A DNA stretch of 64,000 nt from Rhodoplanes sp963840055 (GTDB lineage: Bacteria; Pseudomonadota; Alphaproteobacteria; Rhizobiales; Xanthobacteraceae), in NCBI GenBank assembly GCA_963840055.1, contig CAWIXM010000054.1, positions 1 to 64,000 of the forward strand, given 5' to 3'. A model generated the notes under the pieces. It was given only the letters and a program-made list of their open reading frames with translations, was not told the DNA's origin and searched no databases. Below, in pieces: positions 8,581-18,267 of the stretch (position 1 is its first letter; each line of letters begins with the position of its first letter). A program made the translations under genes and the position numbers.

Positions 8581-9465
8581 TCACAGCGCGGGCTCAGGCA
8601 GGCCGGCCGCCGCACAGGCCGCGCTCAGCGTATTTAGCATCAGGCAAGCAATCGTCATCGGCCCGACGCCGCCGGGCACCGGCGTGATCGCGCCGGCCAC
8701 CTCCGACGCCTCGGCGAAGCCGACATCGCCGACCAGCCGGGTCTTGCCGCCATCGGCCGGGACGCGATTGATCCCGACATCGATCACGGTCGCCCCCGGT
8801 TTGATGAAGTCGCGTTTGACGAATTCGGGCCGCCCGATCGCAACGAAAAGCAGGTCGGCGCGACGGGCGACCGCGGCCAGGTCGCGCGTACGGGAATGGG
8901 CGACCGTCACCGTGGCGTTCTCGGCGAGCAGCAGGTGGAAGAGCGGCTTGCCGACGATATTGGAGCGGCCGATGATCACCGCTTCCATTCCGGCGAGCGA
9001 CGGATGGACGGACTTAGCAAGCCTGACGCACCCAAGCGGCGTGCACGGCCGCAGGCCGGGCAGGCCGGTCGCGAGCAAACCGGCCGTCAGCGGATGAAAG
9101 CCGTCGACATCCTTGGCCGGCGCGATCGCTTCGATCACCTTTTGTGGATCGATCTGCGGCGGGAGCGGAAGCTGCACGAGAATACCGTGCGCTTTGGGGT
9201 CGGCGTTGAGTTGCGCCACCTTCGCCAGCAGGTCGCTTTCGGAAACCGTTTCAGGCAGTTTGTGGAGCGAGGAACGCATGCCGGTGGCGGTGGTTTTCGC
9301 CGTCTTGTTGCGGACATAAACTTCGCTGGCCGGGTTGCTGCCGACCAGCACCACCGCGAGCCCCGGCTCGAGGCCGTGCTCCTTATTCAGCCGCGCGACC
9401 TCGGCGGCTACCTTCGCGCCGAGTTGGGCGGCGATGGCCGTTCCATCGATGCGCCGGGCGCTCAT
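8581..9465 (-). CDS. folD: Bifunctional methylenetetrahydrofolate dehydrogenase/cyclohydrolase FolD
   Basis: Interconverts 5,10-methylene-, methenyl- and 10-formyl-tetrahydrofolate in one-carbon metabolism, using NADP. The 294-residue protein has the SEVYVRNK motif with Tyr50 and catalytic Lys54, ILVQLPLP, KDVDGFHP, the dinucleotide-binding GRSNIVGKP and the terminal PVPGGVGPMT, all diagnostic. The start at 9465 overlaps the stop of the DUF167 gene by 4 bp (ATGA), so the two are translationally coupled. It is the last gene of the yggT-DUF167-folD set. Confidence 0.95.
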   Translation of the reverse strand: MSARRIDGTAIAAQLGAKVAAEVARLNKEHGLEPGLAVVLVGSNPASEVYVRNKTAKTTATGMRSSLHKLPETVSESDLLAKVAQLNADPKAHGILVQLPLPPQIDPQKVIEAIAPAKDVDGFHPLTAGLLATGLPGLRPCTPLGCVRLAKSVHPSLAGMEAVIIGRSNIVGKPLFHLLLAENATVTVAHSRTRDLAAVARRADLLFVAIGRPEFVKRDFIKPGATVIDVGINRVPADGGKTRLVGDVGFAEASEVAGAITPVPGGVGPMTIACLMLNTLSAACAAAGLPEPAL

Positions 9466-9800
9466 GTCGCCTGTCCCCCCGCACACGCCCCGAGCGCGGT
9501 CGCAAGCTCGGGTCCGGTTCCGCTGATCTTAACCCGCTTGATCCGCGCGCTTTCGCCCGCGGCAATCGTGATCCGTCTTGGGGCGACCCGCAACGCCTTG
9601 GCGAGGAGGGCAACGAGGGCAGCATTGGCGGCGCCATCGCTCGGCGCCGCGCGCACCCGGGCCTTCAATACTGTGCGGCCGTCGGCCAGCGTTTCGACGC
9701 CGTCAATTGCATCGTTTCCGCCGCGCGGGGTCAGTCGCACCGTAACGATGAGACCGTCGTCGACGATCGCCCACGGCGCACGGCGGTCCGCTGATCTCAA
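9462..9800 (-). CDS. DUF167 (YggU) family protein
   Basis: A small basic protein of 112 residues of the DUF167/YggU family, whose function is unknown. The family core is visible: VRLTPRGGNDAI, LKARVRAAPSDGAAN and ALRVAPRRITIAAGESARIKRV cover most of the length. The start is TTG at 9800, which overlaps the TGA of the preceding yggT gene; no in-frame ATG or GTG lies between it and the conserved region. The yggT-DUF167 pairing is widespread in bacteria, which supports both calls. Confidence 0.9.
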   Translation of the reverse strand: MRSADRRAPWAIVDDGLIVTVRLTPRGGNDAIDGVETLADGRTVLKARVRAAPSDGAANAALVALLAKALRVAPRRITIAAGESARIKRVKISGTGPELATALGACAGGQAT

Positions 9801-10087
9801 ATGAACGCTCGGGCGATATTCGGCAGTATGACCGACTGAATGAACACGATGATCAGGATGACGATCACGGGCGAGACGTCGATGCCGCCCAGGTTGGGCA
9901 ACAGCCGCCGGATCGGCGCCAATGCCGGCTCGGTGATCCGATAGAGGAATTCCGCGATCATCGCCACCGCGCCATGGCGCGTATTGACGACATTGAATGC
10001 AACCAGCCAGCTCAACACGGCGGCCGCGATCAGGATGTAAACATAGATTGTCAGCAGATAGCTGATGAAGCTTAACAGTTCGAGCAT
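9797..10087 (-). CDS. YggT family membrane protein
   Basis: A 96-residue inner-membrane protein with two predicted hydrophobic segments (about 4-30 and 65-90) around a loop containing EPALAPIRRLLPNLGGIDVS, the hallmark of the YggT family. Family members have been linked to cell shape and osmotic tolerance, but no biochemical role is established. ATG at 10087 (MLELLSF) is chosen since it directly precedes the first membrane segment. It leads the operon with the DUF167 gene and folD. Confidence 0.9.
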   Translation of the reverse strand: MLELLSFISYLLTIYVYILIAAAVLSWLVAFNVVNTRHGAVAMIAEFLYRITEPALAPIRRLLPNLGGIDVSPVIVILIIVFIQSVILPNIARAFI

Positions 10088-10296
10088 GACGGGTTCTCGG
10101 GTCCGGACCACTGAGGTTTAGCCATCCCGCCGCGGTGCGGCAAGCGCCCTAAGTCGGCGCAGGCGGATCCGGCGCGGGCTACGGTCGCGACGCATTGTCG
10201 CCCTAACCACGCCGGCGTGCCCGAGCGCCGGCGCGGCGCGCGCTCGCCAGCGCGGGCTCGTTTATGCGTCGGCACCTCTGAGCGACACGAAGTCCG

Positions 10297-11424
10297 TTAG
10301 TCGAACATCACGATCTGCCGCACCGCTTCGCCTCTTTGCAGGCGGTCGAAACCTTCATTGATGTCGTCGAGGCGCAGGCGATTGGAAAGCAGCCGGTCGA
10401 TGGGAAGGCGACCGCGGCGAAACAGCCCAAGATAGCGCGGTAAGTCGCGCAATGGCACCGATGTGCCGATATAGCTGCCCTTTAGCGTGCGTTCTTCCGC
10501 GACCAGACTGACCGCTGGCACCGGCAAGACCGCGTTCGGCGGCGGAAGGCCCGCGGTGACCGTCGTGCCGCCGCGCCGGGTGATGCGGTAGGCGAGCTCC
10601 AGCGCCTTGACCGAGCCCGCTATTTCCAGCGCGAAATCGACGCCGCCGCGGGTCGCCGCGCGAATCTTGTCCACCACGTCGGCATCGCCCGCTGCAAACT
10701 GGTCCGTGGCGCCGAGCTGACCGGCAAGCCCGAGCTTTTCCGGCGAGAGATCGACGGCGACAATGCGTTCGGCCCCGGCCGCAATCGCGCCGAGCAACGC
10801 CGCAAGCCCGACGCCGCCGAGCCCGACTATGGCGACGGTCGAACCCGCGGTTACGCGCGCCGTGTTGACGACTGCGCCGACCCCGGTCAGCACCGCGCAG
10901 CCAAACAAGGCCGCGTTGTCGAGCGGAAGATCGGGGTCGATCTTGACGACCGAGCGCCGCGAAACGGTCGCGTATTCGGCAAAGCACGACACGCCGAGAT
11001 GGTGGTTCAGCGGAACGCCGTTGCGCGAGAGGCGCCGGGCGCCCGACAACAGCGTGCCGTTTGTATTCGCGACCGCGGCGGGCTCGCACAGAGCGGGGCG
11101 GCCTGTTGCGCAAGGTTCGCAATGCCCGCAGCTCGGCACGAATACGAGCACGACGTGATCGCCCTTTTTCAGGTCGTCGACGCCCTCGCCCAACTCCTCC
11201 ACCACCGCGGCGGCCTCGTGGCCCAACGCCATCGGCGTCGGCCGCGGCCGGCTGCCGTCGATAACGGAAAGGTCCGAGTGACAAAGGCCGGCGACGGCGA
11301 TTTTCACCAGCACTTCGCCGGGACCCGGCGGCGCCAGATCGACCTCGCAGATCGACAGCGGCTTCGAAACAGCATAGGGCGCGGGCCGGCCCATCTCCTC
11401 CAGGATGGCAGCGCGAATCTTCAT
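10297..11424 (-). CDS. Zinc-dependent alcohol dehydrogenase (MDR superfamily)
   Basis: Medium-chain alcohol dehydrogenase of 375 residues. Catalytic zinc ligands fit Cys48 (AGLCHSD) and His69-Glu70 (ALGHEA). The structural zinc lobe is complete, with Cys99, Cys102, Cys105 and Cys113. The Rossmann motif GLGGVGLA and a following acidic VAVDLS point to NAD. It resembles class III/benzyl-alcohol-type enzymes. It ends the ABC-importer gene series on the same strand (10 bp gap to livF). With the aldehyde dehydrogenase at 16.5 kb this suggests uptake and oxidation of an alcohol or aldehyde-yielding compound, which is inference only. Confidence 0.85.
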   Translation of the reverse strand: MKIRAAILEEMGRPAPYAVSKPLSICEVDLAPPGPGEVLVKIAVAGLCHSDLSVIDGSRPRPTPMALGHEAAAVVEELGEGVDDLKKGDHVVLVFVPSCGHCEPCATGRPALCEPAAVANTNGTLLSGARRLSRNGVPLNHHLGVSCFAEYATVSRRSVVKIDPDLPLDNAALFGCAVLTGVGAVVNTARVTAGSTVAIVGLGGVGLAALLGAIAAGAERIVAVDLSPEKLGLAGQLGATDQFAAGDADVVDKIRAATRGGVDFALEIAGSVKALELAYRITRRGGTTVTAGLPPPNAVLPVPAVSLVAEERTLKGSYIGTSVPLRDLPRYLGLFRRGRLPIDRLLSNRLRLDDINEGFDRLQRGEAVRQIVMFD

Positions 11425-11434
11425 TGCAGCGACC

Positions 11435-12100
11435 TCATTGCTTTGCGTTGGAACTCGTTACCACGCCGCGCTCGATCACATACAGCGTATCGATTAAGTC
11501 AGCGGAGTGGACATAGTCGGACTCAGACAACAACACCGACACGCCAGTTGCGCGCAGTGCGGCGATTGCTTCCACGATTCGGCGCGCCAGCGCCGGCGCG
11601 ACGCCCTCGAACGGCTCGTCGCACAGAAGTAGTCGTCGGCCGCAGGTCAAGGCGCGAGCAAGCGCGACCAGCTTTTGTTGTCCGCCGGAAAGCTGCGCGG
11701 CGCGGCGCGGGGCGAAATCGCGGACCTCGGGCAGAATCGAATAGACGAAGTTGAGGCGGTCCTTGATTGCAGGTTCCTTGTTCGCCCAGGCCGGCAGCAA
11801 GACATTTTCTTCGACGGTCAATTCCGGCACGAGCCGGCGATCCTCCGGCATGTAGCCAATGCCGAGCCCCGCGCGCCGCTGCGGGGCAACCGACCGCAAG
11901 TCTTGGTCGACAAACGTCATTGTCCCCGCGCGCACCGCCAAGAGGCCCATGATCGCGCGCATCAGCGTCGTCTTGCCGGCGCCGTTGCGGCCGATGAGCC
12001 CGACAAATGCGCTTTGCGCGATCGAGAGCGCGACGTCATTGAGCACCGGGGAGCCGGCGATATCGACATTGAGCCCGTGAATGTCGAGCGTCGCACTCAC
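11435..12100 (-). CDS. livF: Branched-chain amino acid-type ABC transporter ATPase LivF
   Basis: Second ATPase of a HAAT-family importer (221 residues). It shows Walker A GRNGAGKTT (38-46), Q-loop region YMPEDRRLVPELTVEENV, signature LSGGQQKLVALARAL and Walker B LLLCDEPFEGVAP, the LivF-type extension. The usual switch His is replaced: the segment reads VLLSESDYVHS. The ATG overlaps the livG stop by 4 bp, so translation is coupled. The HAAT substrate may be a branched amino acid, an amide or an aromatic acid; it cannot be told from the ATPase. Confidence 0.9.
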   Translation of the reverse strand: MSATLDIHGLNVDIAGSPVLNDVALSIAQSAFVGLIGRNGAGKTTLMRAIMGLLAVRAGTMTFVDQDLRSVAPQRRAGLGIGYMPEDRRLVPELTVEENVLLPAWANKEPAIKDRLNFVYSILPEVRDFAPRRAAQLSGGQQKLVALARALTCGRRLLLCDEPFEGVAPALARRIVEAIAALRATGVSVLLSESDYVHSADLIDTLYVIERGVVTSSNAKQ

Positions 12101-12873
12101 GCGCGCCCCCGCTCCCGCCGATGCAGCTCGGCCCCGACGACGAACCGACGCACATCGGCGTCGATGAATACGTGCGCGGGTTCGCCGTCGGCGATGACGC
12201 GGCCGTCATAGAACGCGATCACCCGCTCGGCGTATCGCTCGACGACCTCCATGTCGTGTTCGATGAACAAGACGGTGGCCTCGGCGGTGCCCGCGGCGTT
12301 CAACACGAGGTCCATCAGCGGAAATTTCTCCTCGGCGCTAATGCCGCTGGTCGGCTCGTCGAGAAGCAGCGCCGCCGATTGTCCGATCATCGCCAGCGCG
12401 ATGTCGAGGAGCTTGCGCTGGCCCTGTGGCAACTCGGTCGTATTGCGATGGACCAGCGCGTCCAGGCCCACGCGAGCAAGAATTCGCTCGGCTTCCTCGA
12501 CCTTCGCCTGCGTCCGCAACTGTGCGATTGGCGAGGGAAAGGCTCCCGCCGCCGCGGCGAGAGCCACCAGCACGTTGTCGCGCACGGACAGATTAGGGAA
12601 GAGCTGCGCCACCTGGAACGAGCGGCGGATACCGAGACGGGTCACCTCGCGCGGTGGAAGCCGCGTGATGTCTTGTTCGCGAAAGAAGATCGCGCCGTCG
12701 TCCGGCTTCAGGTATCCGGTGACGATATTGACGAAGGTCGTCTTGCCGGCGCCGTTCGCCCCGATGATCCCCACCGTTTCCTGCGGGCGGATTTCGACCG
12801 ATACATTGTCGGCCGCCATCACGGCGCCGAAGCGCTTGACGAGCCCGCGGGCGGAGATCAGCGATCCGTTCAC
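12097..12873 (-). CDS. livG: Branched-chain amino acid-type ABC transporter ATPase LivG
   Basis: First ATPase of the importer (258 residues). It shows Walker A GANGAGKTT, RRSFQVAQLFPNLSVRDNV after the Q-loop, the signature-like LPQGQRKLLDIALAM, Walker B LLLDEPTSGIS and switch His in LFIEHDMEVV, typical of LivG. The start is GTG at 12873, overlapping the livM TGA by 4 bp; upstream in-frame sequence is the antisense-like end of livM. It works with LivF at the LivH/LivM channel. Confidence 0.9.
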   Translation of the reverse strand: MNGSLISARGLVKRFGAVMAADNVSVEIRPQETVGIIGANGAGKTTFVNIVTGYLKPDDGAIFFREQDITRLPPREVTRLGIRRSFQVAQLFPNLSVRDNVLVALAAAAGAFPSPIAQLRTQAKVEEAERILARVGLDALVHRNTTELPQGQRKLLDIALAMIGQSAALLLDEPTSGISAEEKFPLMDLVLNAAGTAEATVLFIEHDMEVVERYAERVIAFYDGRVIADGEPAHVFIDADVRRFVVGAELHRRERGRA

Positions 12874-13811
12874 GCCGCTTCTCCTTTGCGCTTCCGGGAG
12901 AACAATGACCACAGGCCCGACGGCAGGAACAGAATGACCGCGAGCATGGAAAGGCCGACCACCATCTGCCAGGTATAGGGCAAATATTCGAGCGCGAAGC
13001 TGCGGATCGCCTCGAAGATCGTCATCCCGAGCAAAGGCGCCGCGACATGTCCGGTTCCGGAGAGGATGGCGACGAACACGAACTCGCCCGATGTGGTCCA
13101 ATAGGCGAGTTCCGGATCGATATGGCCGGTCGCCAACCCCACGAGGGCGCCGCCCAATCCGCCCATGGCGGCGCCGATCACATAGACGAGGTGTAGAACC
13201 CGCGTCACCGACGCGCCGAGATACTCGACGCGAATTTCATTGGTGAGGATCGCCTGGCTGATGACGCCGGCATATGACCCGACGAACCGATGCAGCGCCA
13301 TGGCGCTGCCGCAGGCGAGCGTCACCGTCAGCATATACAGTAGCAGGTGGCTCTGCTGCGCGCCGACCTTGACGCCGAAGAAACTCGGGGGCGACAGGTT
13401 GAAGCCGTCGGTCGAGCCGAGCGCAGCCGAGCGCACGAGAATTCCGTAAAGGATCATCGAGAGGGCAAGGCTCAGCATCGCGAAGAAGATTTCGCGATAG
13501 CGCGCCATCACGAAGCCGAGGACGAAGCCCGTAGCGGCGGCGACGACGCTGCCGAGGAGCGCAAGCAGGAGCGCATCGGTCAATCCGAAAAAGTTCGCCG
13601 CGAGCCCTGCTGCATAAGCGCCGAGCCCGTAGAACAAACCCTGGCCGAAGGAAACGAGACCGGCGCGCATCATGATCACGAGACCAAGCACGACGAGCGC
13701 CTTGGCGAAAGCGACGGTTAGCATGAACACCGCCCACGCCGGCAGGAACGGAGCAATGGCGAGCAACGCCACCAGCGCCACACCCAGTGCGGGCACCGTC
13801 CCCCATCGCAT
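12870..13811 (-). CDS. livM: Branched-chain amino acid-type ABC transporter permease LivM
   Basis: Membrane permease of 313 residues with eight to nine hydrophobic segments. It contains the family signature region around GLVSFGQGLFYGLGAYAAG and the conserved GEFVFVAILSGTGHVAAPLLG. ATG at 13811 lies just past the livH stop. It pairs with LivH to form the pore. The gene sits in the strictly ordered LBP-livH-livM-livG-livF series. Confidence 0.9.
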   Translation of the reverse strand: MRWGTVPALGVALVALLAIAPFLPAWAVFMLTVAFAKALVVLGLVIMMRAGLVSFGQGLFYGLGAYAAGLAANFFGLTDALLLALLGSVVAAATGFVLGFVMARYREIFFAMLSLALSMILYGILVRSAALGSTDGFNLSPPSFFGVKVGAQQSHLLLYMLTVTLACGSAMALHRFVGSYAGVISQAILTNEIRVEYLGASVTRVLHLVYVIGAAMGGLGGALVGLATGHIDPELAYWTTSGEFVFVAILSGTGHVAAPLLGMTIFEAIRSFALEYLPYTWQMVVGLSMLAVILFLPSGLWSLFSRKRKGEAA

Positions 13812-13813
13812 GA

Positions 13814-14710
13814 TCAGATCTTTCGCGCCGCGGCGCGGCCGAACAGCCCTTGCGGCCGCACCGCAAGAACCGCCGCCATCACCGCATAAATGACGAACAG
13901 TTCTACCTCGGGCCAAAGGTGGACGGCGGCCGCGCGCGCTATCCCGACGATCAGCGCGCCGAGCGCTGCGCCTTCCACGCTGCCAAGTCCGCCGATCACG
14001 CTGACCGCGAAAGCAAGCACGATCACGTCAACGCCGATGCCGGGGGTGACGGAAATCGCCGGGGCTGTGACCGCGCCGCCGATCGCCCCGAGAATCGCGC
14101 CGATGACGAAGGTCGCCGTGAACATCCGACCGACATTGATGCCCATCGCCGTCGATATTTCGCGATCGTGGATCACCGCGATGAGCAGTTTGCCGCGCCG
14201 CGTGAAGTTGAGCGCCCAGAAAGCGAGACCGCCGATTAACAGCGCAAGCGCAACTAGGGCGAAGTCGTAAGTCGCAAAGGCGATGCCCCCGATCGAGACG
14301 CGGCCGAGGAGTCCATAAGGTTGCGGGGCGAAATAAGGGTCGACGCCCCATACCAACTTGATCACATCTCCGAGCACCAGAAAAACCGAATAGGTGACGA
14401 GGACGAGAATGATCTCGTCGCGTCCGTACATCGGGCGCAAAAGACAGCGTTCGATGAGAAAGCCGGCGACGGCGCCGATGCTGATCCCCGCAACGAAAAG
14501 AACGAGATAGGCGCCCGCCACCGGATGCGCACCGGCAAGATAGGCACCGATCGCGGAGGAGGCTGCATACGCACCGAGCGCATAAAAACTGCCATGCGCG
14601 ATGTTGAGGATTTTCATCACGCCGTAAATCAGCGTGAGGCCCAACGAGACGATGAAAAGCCACGAGAAATAGGTCGTGCCGTCGACGAGGATGGCGAAAA
14701 GCTTCTGCAT
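13814..14710 (-). CDS. livH: Branched-chain amino acid-type ABC transporter permease LivH
   Basis: Membrane permease of 298 residues. Family hallmarks are GLTLIYGVMKILNIAHGSFY near the N-terminus, ERCLLRPMYGRDE, and the C-terminal GGLGSVEGAALGALIVG. ATG at 14710 (MQKLFAILVDG) gives the standard LivH N-terminus; the upstream in-frame extension is Arg/Pro rich and unlikely. Together with LivM it forms the transmembrane channel. Confidence 0.9.
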   Translation of the reverse strand: MQKLFAILVDGTTYFSWLFIVSLGLTLIYGVMKILNIAHGSFYALGAYAASSAIGAYLAGAHPVAGAYLVLFVAGISIGAVAGFLIERCLLRPMYGRDEIILVLVTYSVFLVLGDVIKLVWGVDPYFAPQPYGLLGRVSIGGIAFATYDFALVALALLIGGLAFWALNFTRRGKLLIAVIHDREISTAMGINVGRMFTATFVIGAILGAIGGAVTAPAISVTPGIGVDVIVLAFAVSVIGGLGSVEGAALGALIVGIARAAAVHLWPEVELFVIYAVMAAVLAVRPQGLFGRAAARKI

Positions 14711-14950
14711 GTCAGGCCAACGGACGGGAAGGCGCCAACGCCGAGGTCTTCTCGTCATCATCCGCATGAGTGGATGACGCAATCATTGCCGCGTTGATGA
14801 TTGAAATCGCAGGGCGGCAGCGGCTCACGTCATGCATTTGCGCGGAGCATGACGGAGCAAGGGAAGCAACACAGTGGAAGGGCGAGCCCGGGCAGACGGC
14901 ATGTATCGGTCGGTCTATTCCGGGCTCTGGCGTGGGCCGCAGGGTTGGCA

Positions 14951-16252
14951 TCAGGGGCACTTTGCGCCCTTGAAGCCTCCTTTGATCCAATCCTCGCTCT
15001 TGACCCCGTCCGGCGGGTTGACGCACTCGGCCGCATATACGGTCACGTCGGTCACGGTCGGCTTCCCGCTCGCCGGATCGAGCTCGAAACGGCCGTAGGC
15101 GGTCGATTGAATCGCCTGGTGGCCTTTGCCGATTTTCATGTCCACGGTGCCGCTCGGGGTCTCGAAGCTCAGTCCTTCAAAAGCTGTGATGATGGCTTCG
15201 TTGCTCGGCAACCCCGGCTTCCCGGCCGCCGCCTTTTCGGTCGCCGCTTTGAGGCCGAGAATCGCCTGCACCATCTTGTAGGAGGGATAGGTCGGCGGCG
15301 TGCCGTAACGCTCGGTATAGGCCTTGCGGAACCAACGATTGAGGGCGTTGTCGGGGGCGTACACGCCATGCGGACCGCGTCCGCCGAGGATCGCGCCATT
15401 TGGAATCTGCGACGCCAGCCGGAACATGGCGGTTTCACCGCACGTCAGGACGACGTCGCGATCATCGAAAATGCCGCGCGCCTTGCCCTGCAGCACCAGC
15501 GCTTCCATGTCGCCGCCCCAGAAGCTCGAATGCACGACATCCGGCTTGTCGACCAGCAGGGCGGAAATCTCCGCGCCATACTGGCCGGCCAAAAGCTTCG
15601 GGAACTGCTCAGTCGTGACCTTGGTGCCGGGCTTGAGCGTCTCCACCGACGCCTTGAAGTCGTTCCAGGAATCTTGGCCCCAGGCGTAATTCTGGTTGAT
15701 GCCGGCGATGCTCTTGGCATTGGGACGGTGCGCGAGCAGATAGCGCGCTGCCGCGACATTATCCATGGTCGCGGTTGCGCCGGTGCGGAACAGGTACTTG
15801 TAATTTGCGTCCTCGAAGATGCGCGGCGTCCCGCAATCGAAGAAGATCGTGATTTTCTTGAGTTCGTCGGCGAGCGGCGCGATCGCAAGGCAATCACCGG
15901 ACGAAATATATCCGATCACGGCGTCGACGTTCTGCCGCTGGACCAAGTTGCGGTATTCGGTGACTTGTTTGGTGGTGCCGCCGGCCTCGTCGACAATCAC
16001 CGGCTCGATCGGCACGCCATTGATGCCTTTCTTGTCGTAAGGTGCCGGGACCTTCCCGGCGTTGAGCGCTTCAATCAGCAACTCGGCGGCATTGCGCGCA
16101 GGAACGCCGAACGGGCCTGCGGCAGCACCCGAAAGAAACGTGACGATGCCAAGCTTGAAAGGAGCCTGTTGCGCTGGTTGGGCCGCCAGCGGACTGGCCA
16201 TGATGACGGCGGCGGCGATCAATGCGAAGGCGAGGCGGCGCGAGCATTTCAT
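14951..16252 (-). CDS. HAAT-family ABC transporter substrate-binding protein
   Basis: Periplasmic receptor of 433 residues (type 1 periplasmic binding fold, Peripla_BP_6). A signal peptide of about 24 residues ends at SPLAAQ. The mature part opens FKLGIVTFLSGAAAGPFG and includes VIVDEAGGTTKQ and DAVIGYISSGDCLAIAPLADE, the latter part of the ligand cleft. ATG at 16252 is chosen for the signal peptide and a GGAGG-like site just upstream. It is followed by livHMGF on the same strand after a 240-base gap. Its cleft residues do not let me name the ligand. Confidence 0.9.
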   Translation of the reverse strand: MKCSRRLAFALIAAAVIMASPLAAQPAQQAPFKLGIVTFLSGAAAGPFGVPARNAAELLIEALNAGKVPAPYDKKGINGVPIEPVIVDEAGGTTKQVTEYRNLVQRQNVDAVIGYISSGDCLAIAPLADELKKITIFFDCGTPRIFEDANYKYLFRTGATATMDNVAAARYLLAHRPNAKSIAGINQNYAWGQDSWNDFKASVETLKPGTKVTTEQFPKLLAGQYGAEISALLVDKPDVVHSSFWGGDMEALVLQGKARGIFDDRDVVLTCGETAMFRLASQIPNGAILGGRGPHGVYAPDNALNRWFRKAYTERYGTPPTYPSYKMVQAILGLKAATEKAAAGKPGLPSNEAIITAFEGLSFETPSGTVDMKIGKGHQAIQSTAYGRFELDPASGKPTVTDVTVYAAECVNPPDGVKSEDWIKGGFKGAKCP

Positions 16253-16472
16253 CAGAGTAACCTCCCCAGTATTCCGCTCGCTCTGACTGACAAGCCGCGT
16301 GACGCGACCGGACGCGAGCAAGTTGTAGTTTAGGCGACCGTCAATCGAACCGCGCTGCGACGCGCCGATCGATTAATGATCGAGGTATCAACTTCGATTG
16401 TGCATCGATGCGGGTTGCGGTCAACAGGTCAACGGCGCGCAGCGCTCACCGTACGCTGCGCCGCAACCGCTC

Positions 16473-17924
16473 TTACCAATTGACCGAGACGTATTGCGTC
16501 TCGAGAAACTCCATCAGGCCTTCGTGCGCGCCTTCGCGGCCGAGCCCGCTCTGCTTCATGCCGCCGAACGGCGCGGCGGGATCGGAGACGAGCCCGCGAT
16601 TGAGGCCGATCATGCCGAAATCGAGCTTCTCCGAAACACGCATGCCTTTGCTCAGGTCTTGCGTATAGACATAGGCGACCAAGCCGTACTCCGTGTCGTT
16701 CGCCCGCTGCACCGCCTCGTCCTCGGACTTGAATGTCTGGATCGCCGCGACCGGACCGAAAATTTCTTCGCGCAGCATGGCGGCGTTGTCGGGCACGGCG
16801 GTCAGCACCGTCGCGGGATAGAAATAGCCCTTGCCGGACGGCGTCTTCGCCCCGATGAGCACCTTCGCGCCCTTGGCGGTCGCATCCTCGACCAGCGTTT
16901 TCACTTTGTTGCGGGTGTCGGCGTTCACCAGCGGGCCGAGCGCGACGCCATCATCGAGCCCGTTCCCCATGCGCATCGCGCCCATGCGCGCCGCGAGCTT
17001 TTCCGCAAAGGTGTCGTGCACCTTGTCGTGCACAAAGAAGCGGTTCGCCGCGGTGCAGGCTTCGCCCATATTGCGCATTTTGGCGATCATCGCGCCTTCG
17101 ATCGCCGCATCGATGTCGGCGTCATCGAACACGATGAAAGGCGCGTTGCCGCCGAGCTCCATCGCCGGCTTGAGCACGCCGTCGGCCGCCTCGTGCAGAA
17201 GCTTGCGGCCGACCTCGGTCGAACCGGTGAAGGACACGACCCGCACCCGCCGATCATGCAGCATCGCGCTCACCACCGGGCCGGAGCGGCGCGACGGAAT
17301 GACGTTGACGACGCCCGCCGGCACCCCCGCCTCCTGCAGAATCGGCATCAGCGCGAGCATGGTGAGCGGCGTCTCGGACGCGGGCTTCAACACGCAAGGG
17401 CAACCGGCGGCGAGCGCCGGGCCGATCTTGCGCGTCGCCATCGCGGCGGGAAAATTCCACGGCGTCACCAGCACCGCGACGCCCGCCGGCTTGTGCTGCA
17501 CGACGACGCGCGCACCCGAACTCGGCGCATTGTAGACTTGGCCGATATTGCGCACCGCCTCCTCGGCAAACCAACGGAAGAATTCGGCCGCATAGGCGAC
17601 CTCGCCGCGGGAGTCGGGCAGGGCTTTGCCATTCTCCAGCGTGATCAGGCGGGCCAGGCGCTCCGCCTGCGCCATGATCAATTCATAGGCCTTGCGCAAA
17701 ATTTCCCCGCGTTCGCGCGGCTTCCTCGCGGCCCAGCCGGGAAACGCGGCGGAAGCGGCGTCGATCGCGGCCTTGGCGTCGTCGACGCTCGCGCTCGCCA
17801 CCGAAGTGATCACGCTTTCCGTCGCGGGATCGATGACGTCGAACCGGGATTGATCCGAAGCCTTGCGCCACTCTCCGCCGATCCACAGGTCGGTCGGCAC
17901 TCCGGCGAGCAGATTGTCGTACAT
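16473..17924 (-). CDS. NAD(P)-dependent aldehyde dehydrogenase, succinate-semialdehyde dehydrogenase-like
   Basis: Aldehyde dehydrogenase of 483 residues closest in look to GabD enzymes, which oxidise succinate semialdehyde to succinate. It shows VTPWNFPAAMATRKIGPAL (cofactor binding), VLKPASETPL, SFTGSTEVG, the catalytic base Glu256 (MELGGNAPFIVF) and nucleophile Cys290 (NMGEACTAANRF), and the late EEIFGPV motif. Some residues near the semialdehyde carboxylate site cannot be judged by eye, so the substrate remains open. It is the last flanking gene before the tRNA fragment at 18226. Confidence 0.85.
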   Translation of the reverse strand: MYDNLLAGVPTDLWIGGEWRKASDQSRFDVIDPATESVITSVASASVDDAKAAIDAASAAFPGWAARKPRERGEILRKAYELIMAQAERLARLITLENGKALPDSRGEVAYAAEFFRWFAEEAVRNIGQVYNAPSSGARVVVQHKPAGVAVLVTPWNFPAAMATRKIGPALAAGCPCVLKPASETPLTMLALMPILQEAGVPAGVVNVIPSRRSGPVVSAMLHDRRVRVVSFTGSTEVGRKLLHEAADGVLKPAMELGGNAPFIVFDDADIDAAIEGAMIAKMRNMGEACTAANRFFVHDKVHDTFAEKLAARMGAMRMGNGLDDGVALGPLVNADTRNKVKTLVEDATAKGAKVLIGAKTPSGKGYFYPATVLTAVPDNAAMLREEIFGPVAAIQTFKSEDEAVQRANDTEYGLVAYVYTQDLSKGMRVSEKLDFGMIGLNRGLVSDPAAPFGGMKQSGLGREGAHEGLMEFLETQYVSVNW

Positions 17925-18225
17925 GATCGTCCTGCAATTGTTTCGGTGCGAAAGCCCAAGGCATGTCGCTTGGAGCTGTCGATTAAATACCCGACCCTGT
18001 TGTTTGTCGATGTTTTCGCAGTCGCTGTTGGTCGTGGCTGAAGGTCAATGCAGCAACAGCCCAAACAGCAAGTTGAACGGCGCGCGGATTGTACGTCGGT
18101 GGTAGATGTCGGGCGTCATCCGGCGCCGGCGTCAATGTCAAGCACGCCGCGGGAGGATCGCTAATTCGATCTGTTCAGATTCTCACGAGTCGACGGTTCT
18201 CTTCGGAGAGCATGGAATTTTGAAC

Positions 18226-18257
18226 CGGGCGATGGGAATCGAACCACGGCATACAGC
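18226..18257 (-). repeat. Degraded 3'-half copy of tRNA-Gly (putative attachment-site remnant)
   Basis: Read on the minus strand this matches the tRNA-Gly gene at 50.8 kb from the 3' side of the anticodon stem through the T arm to the acceptor stem. One base is missing in the T stem and one is substituted, so about 31 of 33 positions agree. The anticodon-loop side and D arm are absent, so it is not a tRNA gene. Confidence 0.65.
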
Positions 18258-18267
18258 CTAAAGGACA

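Noticed and set aside
14753..14779. CGTCATC / GATGACG hairpin upstream of livH
   Set aside because: The stem is short and has no feature linking it to regulation or termination.
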